From NCBI GenBank assembly GCA_016779995.1, contig JADHMO010000004.1, positions 62,001 to 126,000 of the forward strand: a stretch of 64,000 nucleotides of DNA, written 5' to 3'. This DNA comes from Flavobacteriales bacterium (lineage in GTDB: Bacteria; Bacteroidota; Bacteroidia; Flavobacteriales; UBA7312). The first letter of the stretch is position 1; each line of letters begins with the position of its first letter. Both the position numbers and the translations under genes were made by a program. This document shows positions 8,772 to 17,511 of this stretch, in pieces. Under the pieces are notes generated by a model. That model made no database searches, had not been told where the DNA came from, and was given only the letters and a program-made list of their open reading frames with translations.

Positions 8772-8792
8772 AGGAGTTAGAAAGACACAACT

Positions 8793-9944
8793 ATGCTTTT
8801 TAGAGATATTCCTTCCAACACTAGAGCAAAACAGCAATTACTTAAAGCTATCCAAAACGATAGATTAAGTCATGCCCATTTGTTTTTAGGTAATGATGGT
8901 TCTTCCAGCTTAGCAATGGCGTGGGCTTTTGCTCAATATTTGATGTGTGCTCAGCCAACAGAAGAAGATTCTTGCGGTCAATGCCCTTCCTGTCTTAAAA
9001 GTGCTAAACTAAGCCACCCAGACTTACACTGGGTATTTCCTGTTGTTACAGGTCGTGGAACTCATCCTACAAGCGATATGTTTCTTTCTGATTGGAGAGA
9101 ATTTTTAGAAAAAAATTCATTCCCTTCTGAAGAAGATTGGTATTCACACCTCGGCACAACCAATAAACAAGGCTTTATAAGTGTAAATGAAGCCAATGAG
9201 TTAAGTAAAAAAACAATCCTAAAACCTTATGAAGGTTCGTATAGAGTAGTCATTATTTGGCATAGTGAAAAAATGCACGGACCAACAGCAAATAAACTGT
9301 TAAAGTTACTCGAAGAACCACCACAAAAAACTATCTTCATACTACTAACAAGTCAATCTGAAAATTTACTAGCCACTATAGTTTCTAGGTTACAAAGCAT
9401 TAAAATAGAGCCAACAGATGAGTTTAGTCTTTCGACCTTTCTTCAAGATAAATATAACATTGATAAAGACCGAGCAGATGAAACAGCAAAACTTTCTGAA
9501 GGAAACATCGGTAAGTCCATTCATTTTTTAGTTGGCAATAATTTATTAGAGCAAAATACCCAAGAATTTCAAAATTGGATGAGAATGTGCTATCAAGCTA
9601 AGGTGGTTGATTTGGCTAATTGGGTAGATGTTGCTAATTCTTGGGGCAGAGAACAACAAAAGGGCTTTTTACAATATGCTCTACATATGGTTAGAGAAAG
9701 TTTGATTCAAAATTTTGGACACCATAACATCAAAAAAGTAAGACAAGAAGAAGCCATTTTTACCGAAAAGTTTGCCCCCTTTATTCATCAAAATAATGCT
9801 ATAGAAATTATTGAGGAATTGGAGCTCGCATATCAACACATTGCTAGAAATGGAAGTGCAAAAATCATTTTTATGGATTTGACACTAAAGATGATTGTAC
9901 TTCTTCACGTTAAAAGTATAAATTTGCAAACAACTACAAACTAA
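8793..9944 (+). CDS. holB: DNA polymerase III delta-prime subunit
   Basis: The delta-prime subunit is a fixed part of the clamp loader that places the sliding clamp on DNA. The 383 residues start with RLSHAHLFLGNDGSSSLAMA, the position of the AAA+ P-loop, which lacks the GKT residues as is normal for delta-prime. A Cys-rich zinc-binding segment follows (CSGQC-like pattern: MCAQPTEEDSCGQCPSC). Later motifs NKLLKLLEEPPQKTIFILLT and TIVSRLQSI (SRC-like sensor region) fit the family. It is the first gene of an operon with ricT, gldH and pbp1A, a gene order typical of Bacteroidota. Confidence 0.92.
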   Translation: MLFRDIPSNTRAKQQLLKAIQNDRLSHAHLFLGNDGSSSLAMAWAFAQYLMCAQPTEEDSCGQCPSCLKSAKLSHPDLHWVFPVVTGRGTHPTSDMFLSDWREFLEKNSFPSEEDWYSHLGTTNKQGFISVNEANELSKKTILKPYEGSYRVVIIWHSEKMHGPTANKLLKLLEEPPQKTIFILLTSQSENLLATIVSRLQSIKIEPTDEFSLSTFLQDKYNIDKDRADETAKLSEGNIGKSIHFLVGNNLLEQNTQEFQNWMRMCYQAKVVDLANWVDVANSWGREQQKGFLQYALHMVRESLIQNFGHHNIKKVRQEEAIFTEKFAPFIHQNNAIEIIEELELAYQHIARNGSAKIIFMDLTLKMIVLLHVKSINLQTTTN

Positions 9945-9947
9945 ACT

Positions 9948-11108
9948 ATGGGTTGCTCAGGATGTTCTTCAGGAGGTTGTGGTAGTGAATTACCAAGAGG
10001 CTGTAAAAATAACGGCAATTGTGGTAGTGGTGGCTGTAATAAATTATCGGTATTCGATTGGTTGTCTAATATACAAGAACCAACTAATGAAAATAGCTTT
10101 AATGGTGTTGAAGTTCGCTTTAAGGGAAGTCGTAAAGAGTTTTATAATAACTCAAAAGAAATTCCTTTACAAGTTGGTGATGTAGTAGCCGTACAATCCA
10201 ATTCAGGACACGATATTGGAGTGGTTTCTATTGTAGGTGTCTTGGCTAAATTACAGATGAAGAAAAAAATTAAAGCCTCAAATCTTGATGACTTAAACAT
10301 CATTTACAGAAAAGCGAAAGACACAGACATACAAAAGTGGAAGGAAGCAGTAGCCTTAGAAAACGAAACAATGTACGGTGCTAGAAAATCAGCCGAATTG
10401 TTAGGTCTCGAAATGAAAATCAGTGATGTAGAATATCAAGGAGATAAGAGTAAAGCTACCTTTTATTACACAGCTAACGGAAGAGTAGATTTTAGAGAAT
10501 TAATTAAATCGCTATCGTCTCAATTTAAGATTAGAATAGAAATGAGACAGATTGGCGCAAGACAAGAAGCCGCACGATTGGGTGGTATTGGAGCGTGTGG
10601 AAGAGAACTGTGTTGTTCTTCTTGGTTAACAGATTTTAGAAGTGTAAGCACCTCAGCAGCACGATACCAACAGCTATCTATAAACCCTCAAAAATTAGCT
10701 GGTCAGTGTGGTAAACTAAAGTGCTGTTTGAATTACGAATTGGATAGCTACATGGAGGGAATTAAAGAGTTTCCTTCTAATAATATTAAGCTAAAAACTA
10801 AATTAGGCGATTGCTCGTTTGTTAAAATGGATATTTTTCAACGAAAAATGTGGTATTCCTACCCCGGTTCAGCTAATGAATCCATAGTAGAATTGCCTTT
10901 AGACTATGTCAACGAAGTTATTGAACAAAATACCAAAGGTGTTTTCCCTGAAAAATTAGAACAATTTTTTAATGAAGTTGACGAGCCTAAAAATGATTAC
11001 GAAAATGTAGTGGGGCAAGATAGTATTAACCGCTTTGATAATCGAATTAAGAAAAAAAAGAAAGGTAATAAGAAACGCTTGTACAAAAGAAAAAAGAAAA
11101 AAATATGA
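9948..11108 (+). CDS. ricT: PSP1-domain protein of the RicT (YaaT) family
   Basis: The 386-residue protein contains the PSP1/RicT core: NGRVDFRELIKSLSSQF, RIEMRQIGARQEAARLGG, GACGRELCCSSWL and LAGQCGKLKCCLNYE. In Bacillus, RicT works with RicA and RicF in an Fe-S-containing complex that affects mRNA processing; no RicA or RicF homologue is seen here. Two lineage-style additions stand out: a Cys/Gly-rich head (Cys at residues 3, 6, 11, 19, 25, 30) and a very basic Lys/Arg tail. The first could hold a metal or cluster, the second could bind RNA or ribosomes (inference). It lies three bases after holB and overlaps gldH by four. Confidence 0.88.
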   Translation: MGCSGCSSGGCGSELPRGCKNNGNCGSGGCNKLSVFDWLSNIQEPTNENSFNGVEVRFKGSRKEFYNNSKEIPLQVGDVVAVQSNSGHDIGVVSIVGVLAKLQMKKKIKASNLDDLNIIYRKAKDTDIQKWKEAVALENETMYGARKSAELLGLEMKISDVEYQGDKSKATFYYTANGRVDFRELIKSLSSQFKIRIEMRQIGARQEAARLGGIGACGRELCCSSWLTDFRSVSTSAARYQQLSINPQKLAGQCGKLKCCLNYELDSYMEGIKEFPSNNIKLKTKLGDCSFVKMDIFQRKMWYSYPGSANESIVELPLDYVNEVIEQNTKGVFPEKLEQFFNEVDEPKNDYENVVGQDSINRFDNRIKKKKKGNKKRLYKRKKKKI

Positions 11109-11587
11109 TGAAATATTGCTTTATAGCACTTATACTATTTTCGTTGTTGTCATGCGATTCAAACAGGTTATATGAGAAAAATATTTCTATCGAAAATACA
11201 GTTTGGGATTTATCAAACAAACCTTCTTTTGAATATAACAATACCGATTCCATTTCTAAAGTAAATTTAAAAGTGAATGTCAGACATTCTAGTTCATATC
11301 CTTTTTCTAATCTATGGCTATTTGTTAACACTATTGACCCTGCAGGAACATTGAAAACAGATACGTTGGAGTGTATTCTAGCTCAAAAAGACGGCAAATG
11401 GCTAGGGACTGGATTAGGTGATATTTGGGACATTCAATGCCACTTCAAAAGCTATCGTTTACTTAAACAAGGAAAATATATTTTTGAAATTGAACAAGCT
11501 ATGAGGCATGGCGATTTAGCTAAAATTGAGCAATTGCCCGGAATAATGGAAATCGGTTTAAGAATAGAAAAACAAGACCATAAATGA
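11105..11587 (+). CDS. gldH: Gliding motility lipoprotein GldH
   Basis: GldH is an outer-membrane-associated lipoprotein required for gliding and type IX secretion function in flavobacteria. The 160-residue product has a signal segment with lipobox LLSC (Cys at about residue 17) and GldH features in the mature part: YEKNISIENTVWDL, YPFSNLWLFVNT, DTLECILAQKDGKWLGTGLGDIWD and QAMRHGDL near the C terminus. It overlaps ricT by four bases and pbp1A by four bases (ATGA), which indicates translational coupling. The conserved neighbourhood supports the call. Confidence 0.93.
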   Translation: MMKYCFIALILFSLLSCDSNRLYEKNISIENTVWDLSNKPSFEYNNTDSISKVNLKVNVRHSSSYPFSNLWLFVNTIDPAGTLKTDTLECILAQKDGKWLGTGLGDIWDIQCHFKSYRLLKQGKYIFEIEQAMRHGDLAKIEQLPGIMEIGLRIEKQDHK

Positions 11588-13845
11588 TGAAAAAAACATC
11601 GCAAAGGCAAAAAGTATTTTCGGTTTGGCTATTTATACTTAGCCCTATAATAATTCTATTAGTAACCTTGTATCTAACCTCGGTTGGTTTGTTTGGTGAT
11701 TTGCCAAGCTTTGAACAATTGGAAAACCCCAAAAGTAATTTAGCTACAGAAATTATTTCTTCTGACGGAGTGGTATTAGGAAAATACTTTTTTGAAAATA
11801 GAAGTAACGTGAAATATCATGAGTTGTCTCCTATGTTAGTGAACGCTCTATTATCCGCTGAAGATATTCGATTTAGATCCCACTCTGGCATTGATGTCAG
11901 AGCTTTGTTAAGAGCGATAAAAGGCGTTGTAACAGGCTCTAACTCAGGGGGAGCTAGTACTATAACACAACAACTAGCAAAAATGCTCTTTACTGAAAAA
12001 CCTGCGTCTGGATTAGAAAGAGTAATGCAGAAATTTAAGGAATGGATCATAGCTGTTAGATTAGAAAGACAGTACACCAAAGAAGAAATTCTAACCATGT
12101 ACCTCAATAAATTTGATTTCATAAATAATGCTGTAGGAATAAAATCAGCCTCTCAAATTTATTTCAATACTACTCCAGATGCACTAACAGTGGAGGAGTC
12201 TGCCATGCTTGTTGGCATGTTAAAAAACCCCTCTCTATACAACCCCAACAGAAGGCTAGAACTAACTCAAGAACGAAGAAATGTTGTGCTCTCACAGATG
12301 AAGAAGTATGACTTTATTACCGCTTCAGAATATGATTCTATTTCTACAAACCCAATTGTTTTAGACTTCAAAAAAGCTAGTCATAACGTAGGTTTAGCAC
12401 CTTACCTTAGAGAACACCTTAGAGGAGAACTTAAAGAATGGTGCGAAAACAACCAAAAGGCTGATGGATCAAATTATAATTTATATACCGATGGTTTAAA
12501 AATATATACCACCATAAACTCCAAAATGCAGCAATATGCTGAAGAGGCGGTTCATTCACATATAGCGTCACTTCAAGATGACTTTTTCAAACATTGGAAA
12601 GGCTACACAAACGCACCATTTCCCAAAGACTTTGATAAAGACCAAATTAATGCCATACTTGAGCAAGGTATGAAACGCTCGGATCGTTATAAAAAATTAA
12701 AAAGTAGAAATGCCTCTAAGAAAGAGATAAATTCAGCTTTTAGAACCAAAATACCTATGCGGGTTTTTACTTGGAAAGGTGAAAGGGATACAATAATGAC
12801 ACCCTTAGACTCCGTGCGTTATTACAAGTATTTTATTCATTCTGGCATGATGAGTATGGACCCCAACACTGGATATGTAAAGGCTTATGTAGGAGGCATC
12901 AATTACAAATATTTTAAATATGATCATGTTAAGGTTGGAAAACGACAAGTAGGATCTACTTTTAAGCCATTCTTATATGCTTTAGCAATGCAAGAGGGGT
13001 ACTCCCCCTGCTACGAGATACCCAATGTGCCTGTAGTTTTTGAAAAAAACCAATGGGGCTTGCCTGATAAAGATTGGGTGCCTAGAAATTCAGATGATAA
13101 ATACGAAGGTATGTTAATGAGTTTACGTTTTGGATTGGCTAACTCAATAAATACCATTACCGCATATATTATGAAACAGTTTGGTCCTCATTCTGTTTTA
13201 GATTTAGCTAAAAAAATGGGGATTACAAGTAAGCTTGACCCAGTTCCTTCAATATGCTTGGGAACATTTGATTTATCAGTATACGAAATGGTAGGGGCTT
13301 ATTCTACTTTTGTAAATAAAGGAATTTGGACAGAGCCACTTATTGTAAGTCGAATAGAAGACAAAAACGGCATCTTACTACAAGAATTTAATCCAAAAAC
13401 CAACGAGGCTATGAGTGAAAAAACAGCCGATTTGATGGTTAGAATGTTGCAAGGCGTGGTAGACGGAGTGTATAACCGTCATGCTGATGTAACTATGGGA
13501 ACAGGTGTCAGGTTAAGAAGAAAATATGAATTTGAAAATGAGATTGGTGGTAAAACAGGAACAACTCAAAATAACTCTGATGGTTGGTTTATGGGAATTA
13601 CTCCGAATTTAGTAACTGGTGTTTGGTCTGGTAACGAAGATAGAAGTGTGCATTTCAGAAGCACCTTTTACGGTCAAGGAGCTAATATGGCTTTGCCGGT
13701 TTGGGCCGAATATATGCAAAGGGTTTATGCCGATAGTTTGACACTTGGGATATATCCAGAGTCTTTTGAAATACCTCCATCCATAGATGTCCTTTTAGAT
13801 TGTGGCTCTAAGAATGAAAGCATTGAAAAATACGAAGAATTTTAA
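11584..13845 (+). CDS. mrcA: Class A penicillin-binding protein (PBP1A-like)
   Basis: This bifunctional peptidoglycan synthase has one N-terminal membrane anchor (residues 15-37). The transglycosylase domain shows [14 protein letters not shown] with the catalytic Glu, [14 protein letters not shown] and the RKEKE-like [13 protein letters not shown]. The transpeptidase domain shows the three active-site motifs: SxxK in [11 protein letters not shown], SxN in LANSINTI and KTG in [13 protein letters not shown]. At 753 residues it is typical for Bacteroidota PBP1A. The end lacks a long tail. It closes the holB-ricT-gldH operon. Confidence 0.96.
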   Translation: MMKKTSQRQKVFSVWLFILSPIIILLVTLYLTSVGLFGDLPSFEQLENPKSNLATEIISSDGVVLGKYFFENRSNVKYHELSPMLVNALLSAEDIRFRSHSGIDVRALLRAIKGVVTGSNSGGASTITQQLAKMLFTEKPASGLERVMQKFKEWIIAVRLERQYTKEEILTMYLNKFDFINNAVGIKSASQIYFNTTPDALTVEESAMLVGMLKNPSLYNPNRRLELTQERRNVVLSQMKKYDFITASEYDSISTNPIVLDFKKASHNVGLAPYLREHLRGELKEWCENNQKADGSNYNLYTDGLKIYTTINSKMQQYAEEAVHSHIASLQDDFFKHWKGYTNAPFPKDFDKDQINAILEQGMKRSDRYKKLKSRNASKKEINSAFRTKIPMRVFTWKGERDTIMTPLDSVRYYKYFIHSGMMSMDPNTGYVKAYVGGINYKYFKYDHVKVGKRQVGSTFKPFLYALAMQEGYSPCYEIPNVPVVFEKNQWGLPDKDWVPRNSDDKYEGMLMSLRFGLANSINTITAYIMKQFGPHSVLDLAKKMGITSKLDPVPSICLGTFDLSVYEMVGAYSTFVNKGIWTEPLIVSRIEDKNGILLQEFNPKTNEAMSEKTADLMVRMLQGVVDGVYNRHADVTMGTGVRLRRKYEFENEIGGKTGTTQNNSDGWFMGITPNLVTGVWSGNEDRSVHFRSTFYGQGANMALPVWAEYMQRVYADSLTLGIYPESFEIPPSIDVLLDCGSKNESIEKYEEF

Positions 13846-13856
13846 CTCATTTAGAT

Positions 13857-14558
13857 ATGATAAATAAAGAAGTAAAAAGCATTGAAGATGCTATTAAAGG
13901 GGTAGATAACAACATGACCTTTATGCTCGGAGGGTTTGGCTTATGTGGTATTCCAGAAAATGCAATTAAAGCCTTATCAGAGTCTGGCATCACTGGTTTA
14001 ACATGTATTTCTAATAATGCCGGAGTCGATAATTTTGGATTAGGGTTACTACTCCAAAAAAAGCAAATCAAAAAAATGATATCTTCTTATGTGGGGGAAA
14101 ATGCTGAATTTGAAAGACAAATGCTAAGTGGAGAATTAGAGGTCGATTTGATTCCTCAAGGTTCATTGGCAGAACGTTGTAGAGCTGGAGGAGCGGGTAT
14201 TCCTGCTTTTTTCACGCCTGCAGGATACGGCACAGAAGTGGCTGAAGGTAAAGAGGTTCGAGAATTTAACGGTCAGCCTCATATATTAGAATCAGCACTT
14301 GAGGCCGATTTTGCATTCGTAAAAGCTTGGAAAGGAGATACCGCAGGTAATCTTATTTATAAAGGCACCGCTAGAAATTTTAACCCTATGATGGCTATGG
14401 CAGGTAAAATAACCGTAGCGGAAGTGGAACATTTAGTTCCAGCTGGTGAACTTGACCCTGCTAGTATTCACACTCCTGGAATTTTTGTACAACGCATCTT
14501 TCAAGGTAAAGATTACGAGAAAAGAATAGAACAACGAACCGTAAGAACTAAAGAATAA
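13857..14558 (+). CDS. scoA: 3-oxoacid CoA-transferase subunit A
   Basis: With ScoB this enzyme moves CoA from succinyl-CoA to acetoacetate or related 3-ketoacids, so that ketoacids can enter central metabolism. The 233 residues carry the subunit A signatures [13 protein letters not shown] near the N terminus, [33 protein letters not shown] and [14 protein letters not shown]. The stop shares one base with the ATG of the next gene (TAATG), so both subunits should be made in equal amounts. It begins 11 bases after pbp1A and may be read from the same transcript. Confidence 0.95.
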   Translation: MINKEVKSIEDAIKGVDNNMTFMLGGFGLCGIPENAIKALSESGITGLTCISNNAGVDNFGLGLLLQKKQIKKMISSYVGENAEFERQMLSGELEVDLIPQGSLAERCRAGGAGIPAFFTPAGYGTEVAEGKEVREFNGQPHILESALEADFAFVKAWKGDTAGNLIYKGTARNFNPMMAMAGKITVAEVEHLVPAGELDPASIHTPGIFVQRIFQGKDYEKRIEQRTVRTKE

Positions 14559-15214
14559 TGGCACTAGACAAAATTGGTATTGCAAAACGTATTGCTCAAG
14601 AGCTAAAAGACGGTTATTATGTAAACTTAGGAATAGGTATTCCTACTCTTGTAGCCAACTACATTCCTGAGGGAATAAATGTTGAATTTCAATCTGAAAA
14701 CGGAGTCTTAGGTATGGGTCCATTTCCTTTTGAAGGAGAAGAAGATGCTGACCTTATAAATGCTGGCAAACAGACTATTACCACTTTAGATGGTGCCGTA
14801 TTTTTTGATTCTGCTACGAGTTTTTCAATGATTAGAGGAAAACACGTTCAACTAACTGTTTTAGGGGCAATGGAAGTATCCGAACAAGGTGATATAGCTA
14901 ATTGGAAAATACCTGGCAAAATGGTTAAAGGTATGGGAGGGGCAATGGATTTGGTAGCCTCTGCTGACAACATTATTGTTGCTATGATGCACACCAACAA
15001 GAATGGAGAAAGTAAACTTCTAAAACAATGTAGTCTGCCTTTAACAGGCGTAGCTTGCGTGAAAAAGATTGTTACCAACTTAGCTGTACTTGAAGTGGTA
15101 GCTAGTGGTTTTAAATTATTAGAAAGAGCTCCAGGCGTAACAGTAGAAGACATCCAAAATGCTACTGAAGGAAAATTAATTGTTGAAGGTGATATTCCAG
15201 AGATGGTACTATAA
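14558..15214 (+). CDS. scoB: 3-oxoacid CoA-transferase subunit B
   Basis: This 218-residue subunit carries the catalytic Glu that forms the CoA thioester, in SENGVLGMGPFP. Other family motifs are VNLGIGIPTLVANY near the N terminus, GKHVQLTVLGAMEVS and GKMVKGMGGAMDLV. The stop codon at 15212-15214 runs directly into the A-tract that is the T-run of a minus-strand terminator at 15213-15245, so scoB and the small-RNA-like unit are tail to tail. No other terminator for scoB is seen on the plus strand besides the same stem. Confidence 0.95.
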   Translation: MALDKIGIAKRIAQELKDGYYVNLGIGIPTLVANYIPEGINVEFQSENGVLGMGPFPFEGEEDADLINAGKQTITTLDGAVFFDSATSFSMIRGKHVQLTVLGAMEVSEQGDIANWKIPGKMVKGMGGAMDLVASADNIIVAMMHTNKNGESKLLKQCSLPLTGVACVKKIVTNLAVLEVVASGFKLLERAPGVTVEDIQNATEGKLIVEGDIPEMVL

Positions 15215-15300
15215 AAAAAGATGCCGAGGCGTTAACCTCGGCATCCCACTTAACCTTAACAAGTTCATTTATGAAGCGTAAGTCTTTCATGTTCTTAAGC
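15213..15300 (-). ncRNA. Candidate small RNA, copy 1
   Basis: On the minus strand a -7 element TAAATTTG (15306-15313) is followed by about 88 bases ending in an intrinsic terminator: 10-bp arms GATGCCGAGG/CCTCGGCATC (15220-15245) around six bases, then seven T. The transcribed part is nearly the same as in a second copy at 15451-15535. The start is estimated as about six bases after the -7 element. A small reading frame begins with an ATG in this copy but is broken in the other copy, so RNA rather than peptide is favoured. No known RNA family was recognised. Confidence 0.5.
15220..15245 (-). terminator. Intrinsic terminator of candidate small RNA copy 1
   Basis: A perfect 10-bp stem with a six-base loop is followed on the minus strand by seven T (15219-15213). 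On the plus strand no T-run follows, so direction is minus, although the stem could also slow transcription from scoB. Confidence 0.75.
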
Positions 15301-15305
15301 TATGA

Positions 15306-15313
15306 CAAATTTA
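15306..15313 (-). promoter_or_regulatory. -7 promoter element TAAATTTG of candidate small RNA copy 1
   Basis: Exact TAnnTTTG match on the minus strand. Upstream of it lies a 59-bp stretch shared with copy 2, with an inverted repeat CGAAAAA/TTTTTCG (15317-15346). No TTG -33 element is visible. Confidence 0.45.
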
Positions 15314-15403
15314 AGACGAAAAATCTCCTTAAAAAAGTGTTTTTCGACGAGTCATAAAACTATCTGATAAACAAGCTAATTCTGCTGATGAACTTATTCT
15401 CAT

Positions 15404-15429
15404 TTCAATTTATAACGTCATAAATTGAA
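15404..15429. repeat. Inverted repeat between the two small-RNA units
   Basis: Arms TTCAATTTAT and ATAAATTGAA (10 bp, perfect) surround six bases. There is no T-run beside it, so it is not an evident terminator; an operator or processing site is possible. Confidence 0.6.
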
Positions 15430-15450
15430 TTCTGTTGTTTAAAATTGAAC

Positions 15451-15535
15451 AAAAAAAAGATGCCGAGGCGTTAACCTCGACATCCCACTTAACCTTAACA
15501 AGTTCATTTATGAAGCGTAAGCTTTCATGCTTAAG
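15451..15535 (-). ncRNA. Candidate small RNA, copy 2
   Basis: Same layout as copy 1: -7 element TACATTTG at 15541-15548 on the minus strand, about 85 transcribed bases, and a terminator stem at 15459-15484 followed by eight T. The stem differs from copy 1 by one base, which on the minus-strand RNA turns a C-G pair into a U-G pair and so keeps the stem, while on the plus strand it would be an A-C mismatch. That supports minus-strand transcription. A short frame MKAYAS ends after six codons. Confidence 0.5.
15459..15484 (-). terminator. Intrinsic terminator of candidate small RNA copy 2
   Basis: 10-bp arms with one U-G pair on the minus strand, six-base loop, followed by eight T (15458-15451). 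Confidence 0.72.
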
Positions 15536-15540
15536 TACAA

Positions 15541-15548
15541 CAAATGTA
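15541..15548 (-). promoter_or_regulatory. -7 promoter element TACATTTG of candidate small RNA copy 2
   Basis: Exact TAnnTTTG match on the minus strand at the same relative place as in copy 1, although its two variable bases differ from copy 1. The conserved inverted repeat lies just upstream. Confidence 0.45.
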
Positions 15549-15687
15549 AGACGAAAAATCTCCTTAAAAAAGCGTTTTTCGACGAGTCATAAAACTATCT
15601 GATAAAAGAGCGTTTTTAACAGATAAACAAAACAAAAATGCTTAAAAATTGGTTTGAAAGAAAAATTCAAGCGAAAGATAATATAGC

Positions 15688-17469
15688 TTAAGCCTTATTA
15701 GTCTTCTTTATGTTTTCTTTTCTTCCTTCTGGAATAGCAGAAATTAATCGCTGAGTGTATGGTGTTTTAGCCTCTAAGTAAATTTGGTCGGCATCACCCA
15801 TTTCCTCAATTTTACCATTTTGCATAACTACCATTCTATCACTCATGTATTTTACAACAGAAAGGTCGTGAGAAATGAAGATGTAGGTTAAACCAAATTC
15901 CTTCTTTAAATCGTTGAGTAAGTTTAAAACTTGAGCTTGAACAGATACATCTAGGGCAGATACTGACTCGTCACAAATAATGAATTTAGGGTTGACTGCC
16001 AATGCTCTTGCTATTCCAATACGTTGACGTTGACCACCAGAAAATTCATGGGGATAACGGTTGAAGTGTTCGGCTCCCAAACTTACTTTTTCTAATAGCT
16101 CTTCAACTCTCTTTTTACGTTCTTCATCATTGGCTAAAATTCCATGTACCTGCATAGGTTCCATAATAGCATTTCCTATAGTCATACGGGGGTTTAATGA
16201 AGAATATGGGTCTTGAAAGATAATTTGAACTTCCTTTCTAAACTCTCTGAGTTCTTGTTCGTTGAAAGCGGCTATATCTTTACCCTTATATAACATCTGA
16301 CCCGAAGTAGGCTCGTTTAGTCTTAAAATGGTTCTTCCTGTAGTCGTTTTACCACAACCTGACTCTCCAACTAAGCCTAAGGTTTCTCCGGGATAAACAT
16401 CAAAGCTAACATCATCTACTGCTTTCACATAATCCGTGATTCCCCCAAAAAAGCCATTTCTTATTGGGAAATAGGTTTTAAGGTTTTTAATTTGAAGTAG
16501 TGGCTCTTGAGCAAATAATGCTTTTTGTTGTTTATCTCTTTCTGCTTTTGAGACTACTAAATCTTTAGTAAAGTCCTCAACAGAAATGTCATTGGCTATA
16601 TTCTCCCCTTTTTCATTGGTTTGCATAAAGTCGCCAACTGTCGGTAAAAATGTGTAACGCTTATCTAGTGGAGGGCGACAAGCTAATAGTCCTTTGGTGT
16701 AGGGGTGTTGTGGGTTGTTAAAAATATCCCAAACACTGCCTTGTTCTACGATATTTCCTTTGTACATCACCACTACTTTGTCGGCTAACTCAGCAATAAC
16801 ACCTAAATCGTGAGTAATGAATAAAATTCCCATATCGTGTTCTTTTTGCAGCTTTTGCATCAGCTCCAAAATGGTTTTTTGAACGGTAACATCTAAGGCT
16901 GTTGTCGGCTCATCAGCAACCAATACGGAAGGCTGACAAGACATGGCCATAGCAATCATTACCCTTTGCTTTTGACCTCCTGAAATCTGATGTGGATAGG
17001 TGTTAAAAATTCTTTCAGGGTCTGGCAATTGAACTTCTTCAAATAATTTAATGGTTAAATTTTTAGCCTCAGATTTACTGATGTTTTGGTGAAGCATAAT
17101 AGCTTCCATCACTTGATCGCCACAGGTAAACACAGGATTTAAAGAGGTCATAGGTTCTTGAAATATCATAGCTATTTCATTACCTCTATATTTGCGCATT
17201 TCTTTTTCAGAAATTTGTAAAAAATCAACCGTTTCTCCGTCTTTTTTATGGAATAGGATTTCGCCACCAGCAATTTTACCTGGAGGTGAAGGGACTAAAC
17301 GCATGGCAGACAATGAAGTCACCGACTTTCCAGAGCCTGATTCACCAACAATACCAATAGTCTCGCCTTTATTGAGTGTAAAGCTTATATTATTTACAGC
17401 GGTTACTACTTTTCCTTCTGTATGGAACTCAGTAACAAGGTTTTTAAATTCTAATAAGGTATTGTTCAT
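15688..17469 (-). CDS. Oligopeptide/dipeptide-type ABC transporter, fused double ATP-binding protein
   Basis: This 593-residue protein carries two complete ATPase domains in one chain, like GsiA or a DppD-DppF fusion. Domain 1: Walker A GESGSGKS, signature SGGQKQRV, Walker [12 protein letters not shown]. Domain 2 (from about residue 325): GESGCGKTT, signature [23 protein letters not shown]. Each domain ends with an oligopeptide-type C-terminal piece ([12 protein letters not shown] and [11 protein letters not shown]). The protein powers import of peptides or similar solutes from the cytoplasmic face. No permease or binding protein gene is adjacent in this window. Confidence 0.93.
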   Translation of the reverse strand: MNNTLLEFKNLVTEFHTEGKVVTAVNNISFTLNKGETIGIVGESGSGKSVTSLSAMRLVPSPPGKIAGGEILFHKKDGETVDFLQISEKEMRKYRGNEIAMIFQEPMTSLNPVFTCGDQVMEAIMLHQNISKSEAKNLTIKLFEEVQLPDPERIFNTYPHQISGGQKQRVMIAMAMSCQPSVLVADEPTTALDVTVQKTILELMQKLQKEHDMGILFITHDLGVIAELADKVVVMYKGNIVEQGSVWDIFNNPQHPYTKGLLACRPPLDKRYTFLPTVGDFMQTNEKGENIANDISVEDFTKDLVVSKAERDKQQKALFAQEPLLQIKNLKTYFPIRNGFFGGITDYVKAVDDVSFDVYPGETLGLVGESGCGKTTTGRTILRLNEPTSGQMLYKGKDIAAFNEQELREFRKEVQIIFQDPYSSLNPRMTIGNAIMEPMQVHGILANDEERKKRVEELLEKVSLGAEHFNRYPHEFSGGQRQRIGIARALAVNPKFIICDESVSALDVSVQAQVLNLLNDLKKEFGLTYIFISHDLSVVKYMSDRMVVMQNGKIEEMGDADQIYLEAKTPYTQRLISAIPEGRKENIKKTNKA

Positions 17470-17511
17470 GATAGGTATATTTATGGCCTCAATTTAGGAG
17501 TTATCGTTTAA

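Larger units (their letters stand above)
15213..15371. repeat. Direct repeat, copy 1 (~155 bp unit)
   Basis: The unit runs from the A-tract after scoB to CTATCTGATAAA at the right end. It matches 15451-15606 almost base for base, with most differences confined to a stretch around 15275-15310 that lies between the small-RNA body and its promoter. Copies are in the same orientation, about 80 bases apart. Confidence 0.9.
15451..15606. repeat. Direct repeat, copy 2 (~155 bp unit)
   Basis: Second copy of the unit described at 15213-15371. The right-hand ~59 bases (15548-15606) differ from copy 1 by a single base, stronger conservation than in the region near the predicted start of transcription. 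Confidence 0.9.

Noticed and set aside
8793-9944. Loss of ATP binding in the clamp-loader gene as a defect
   Set aside because: The missing P-loop Lys is normal for delta-prime subunits, so this is not a broken gene.
15215-15280. A peptide encoded by small-RNA copy 1 (frame starting MKDLRF)
   Set aside because: Copy 2 has a two-base difference that ends the frame after six codons, so the protein frame is not conserved whereas the RNA stem is.
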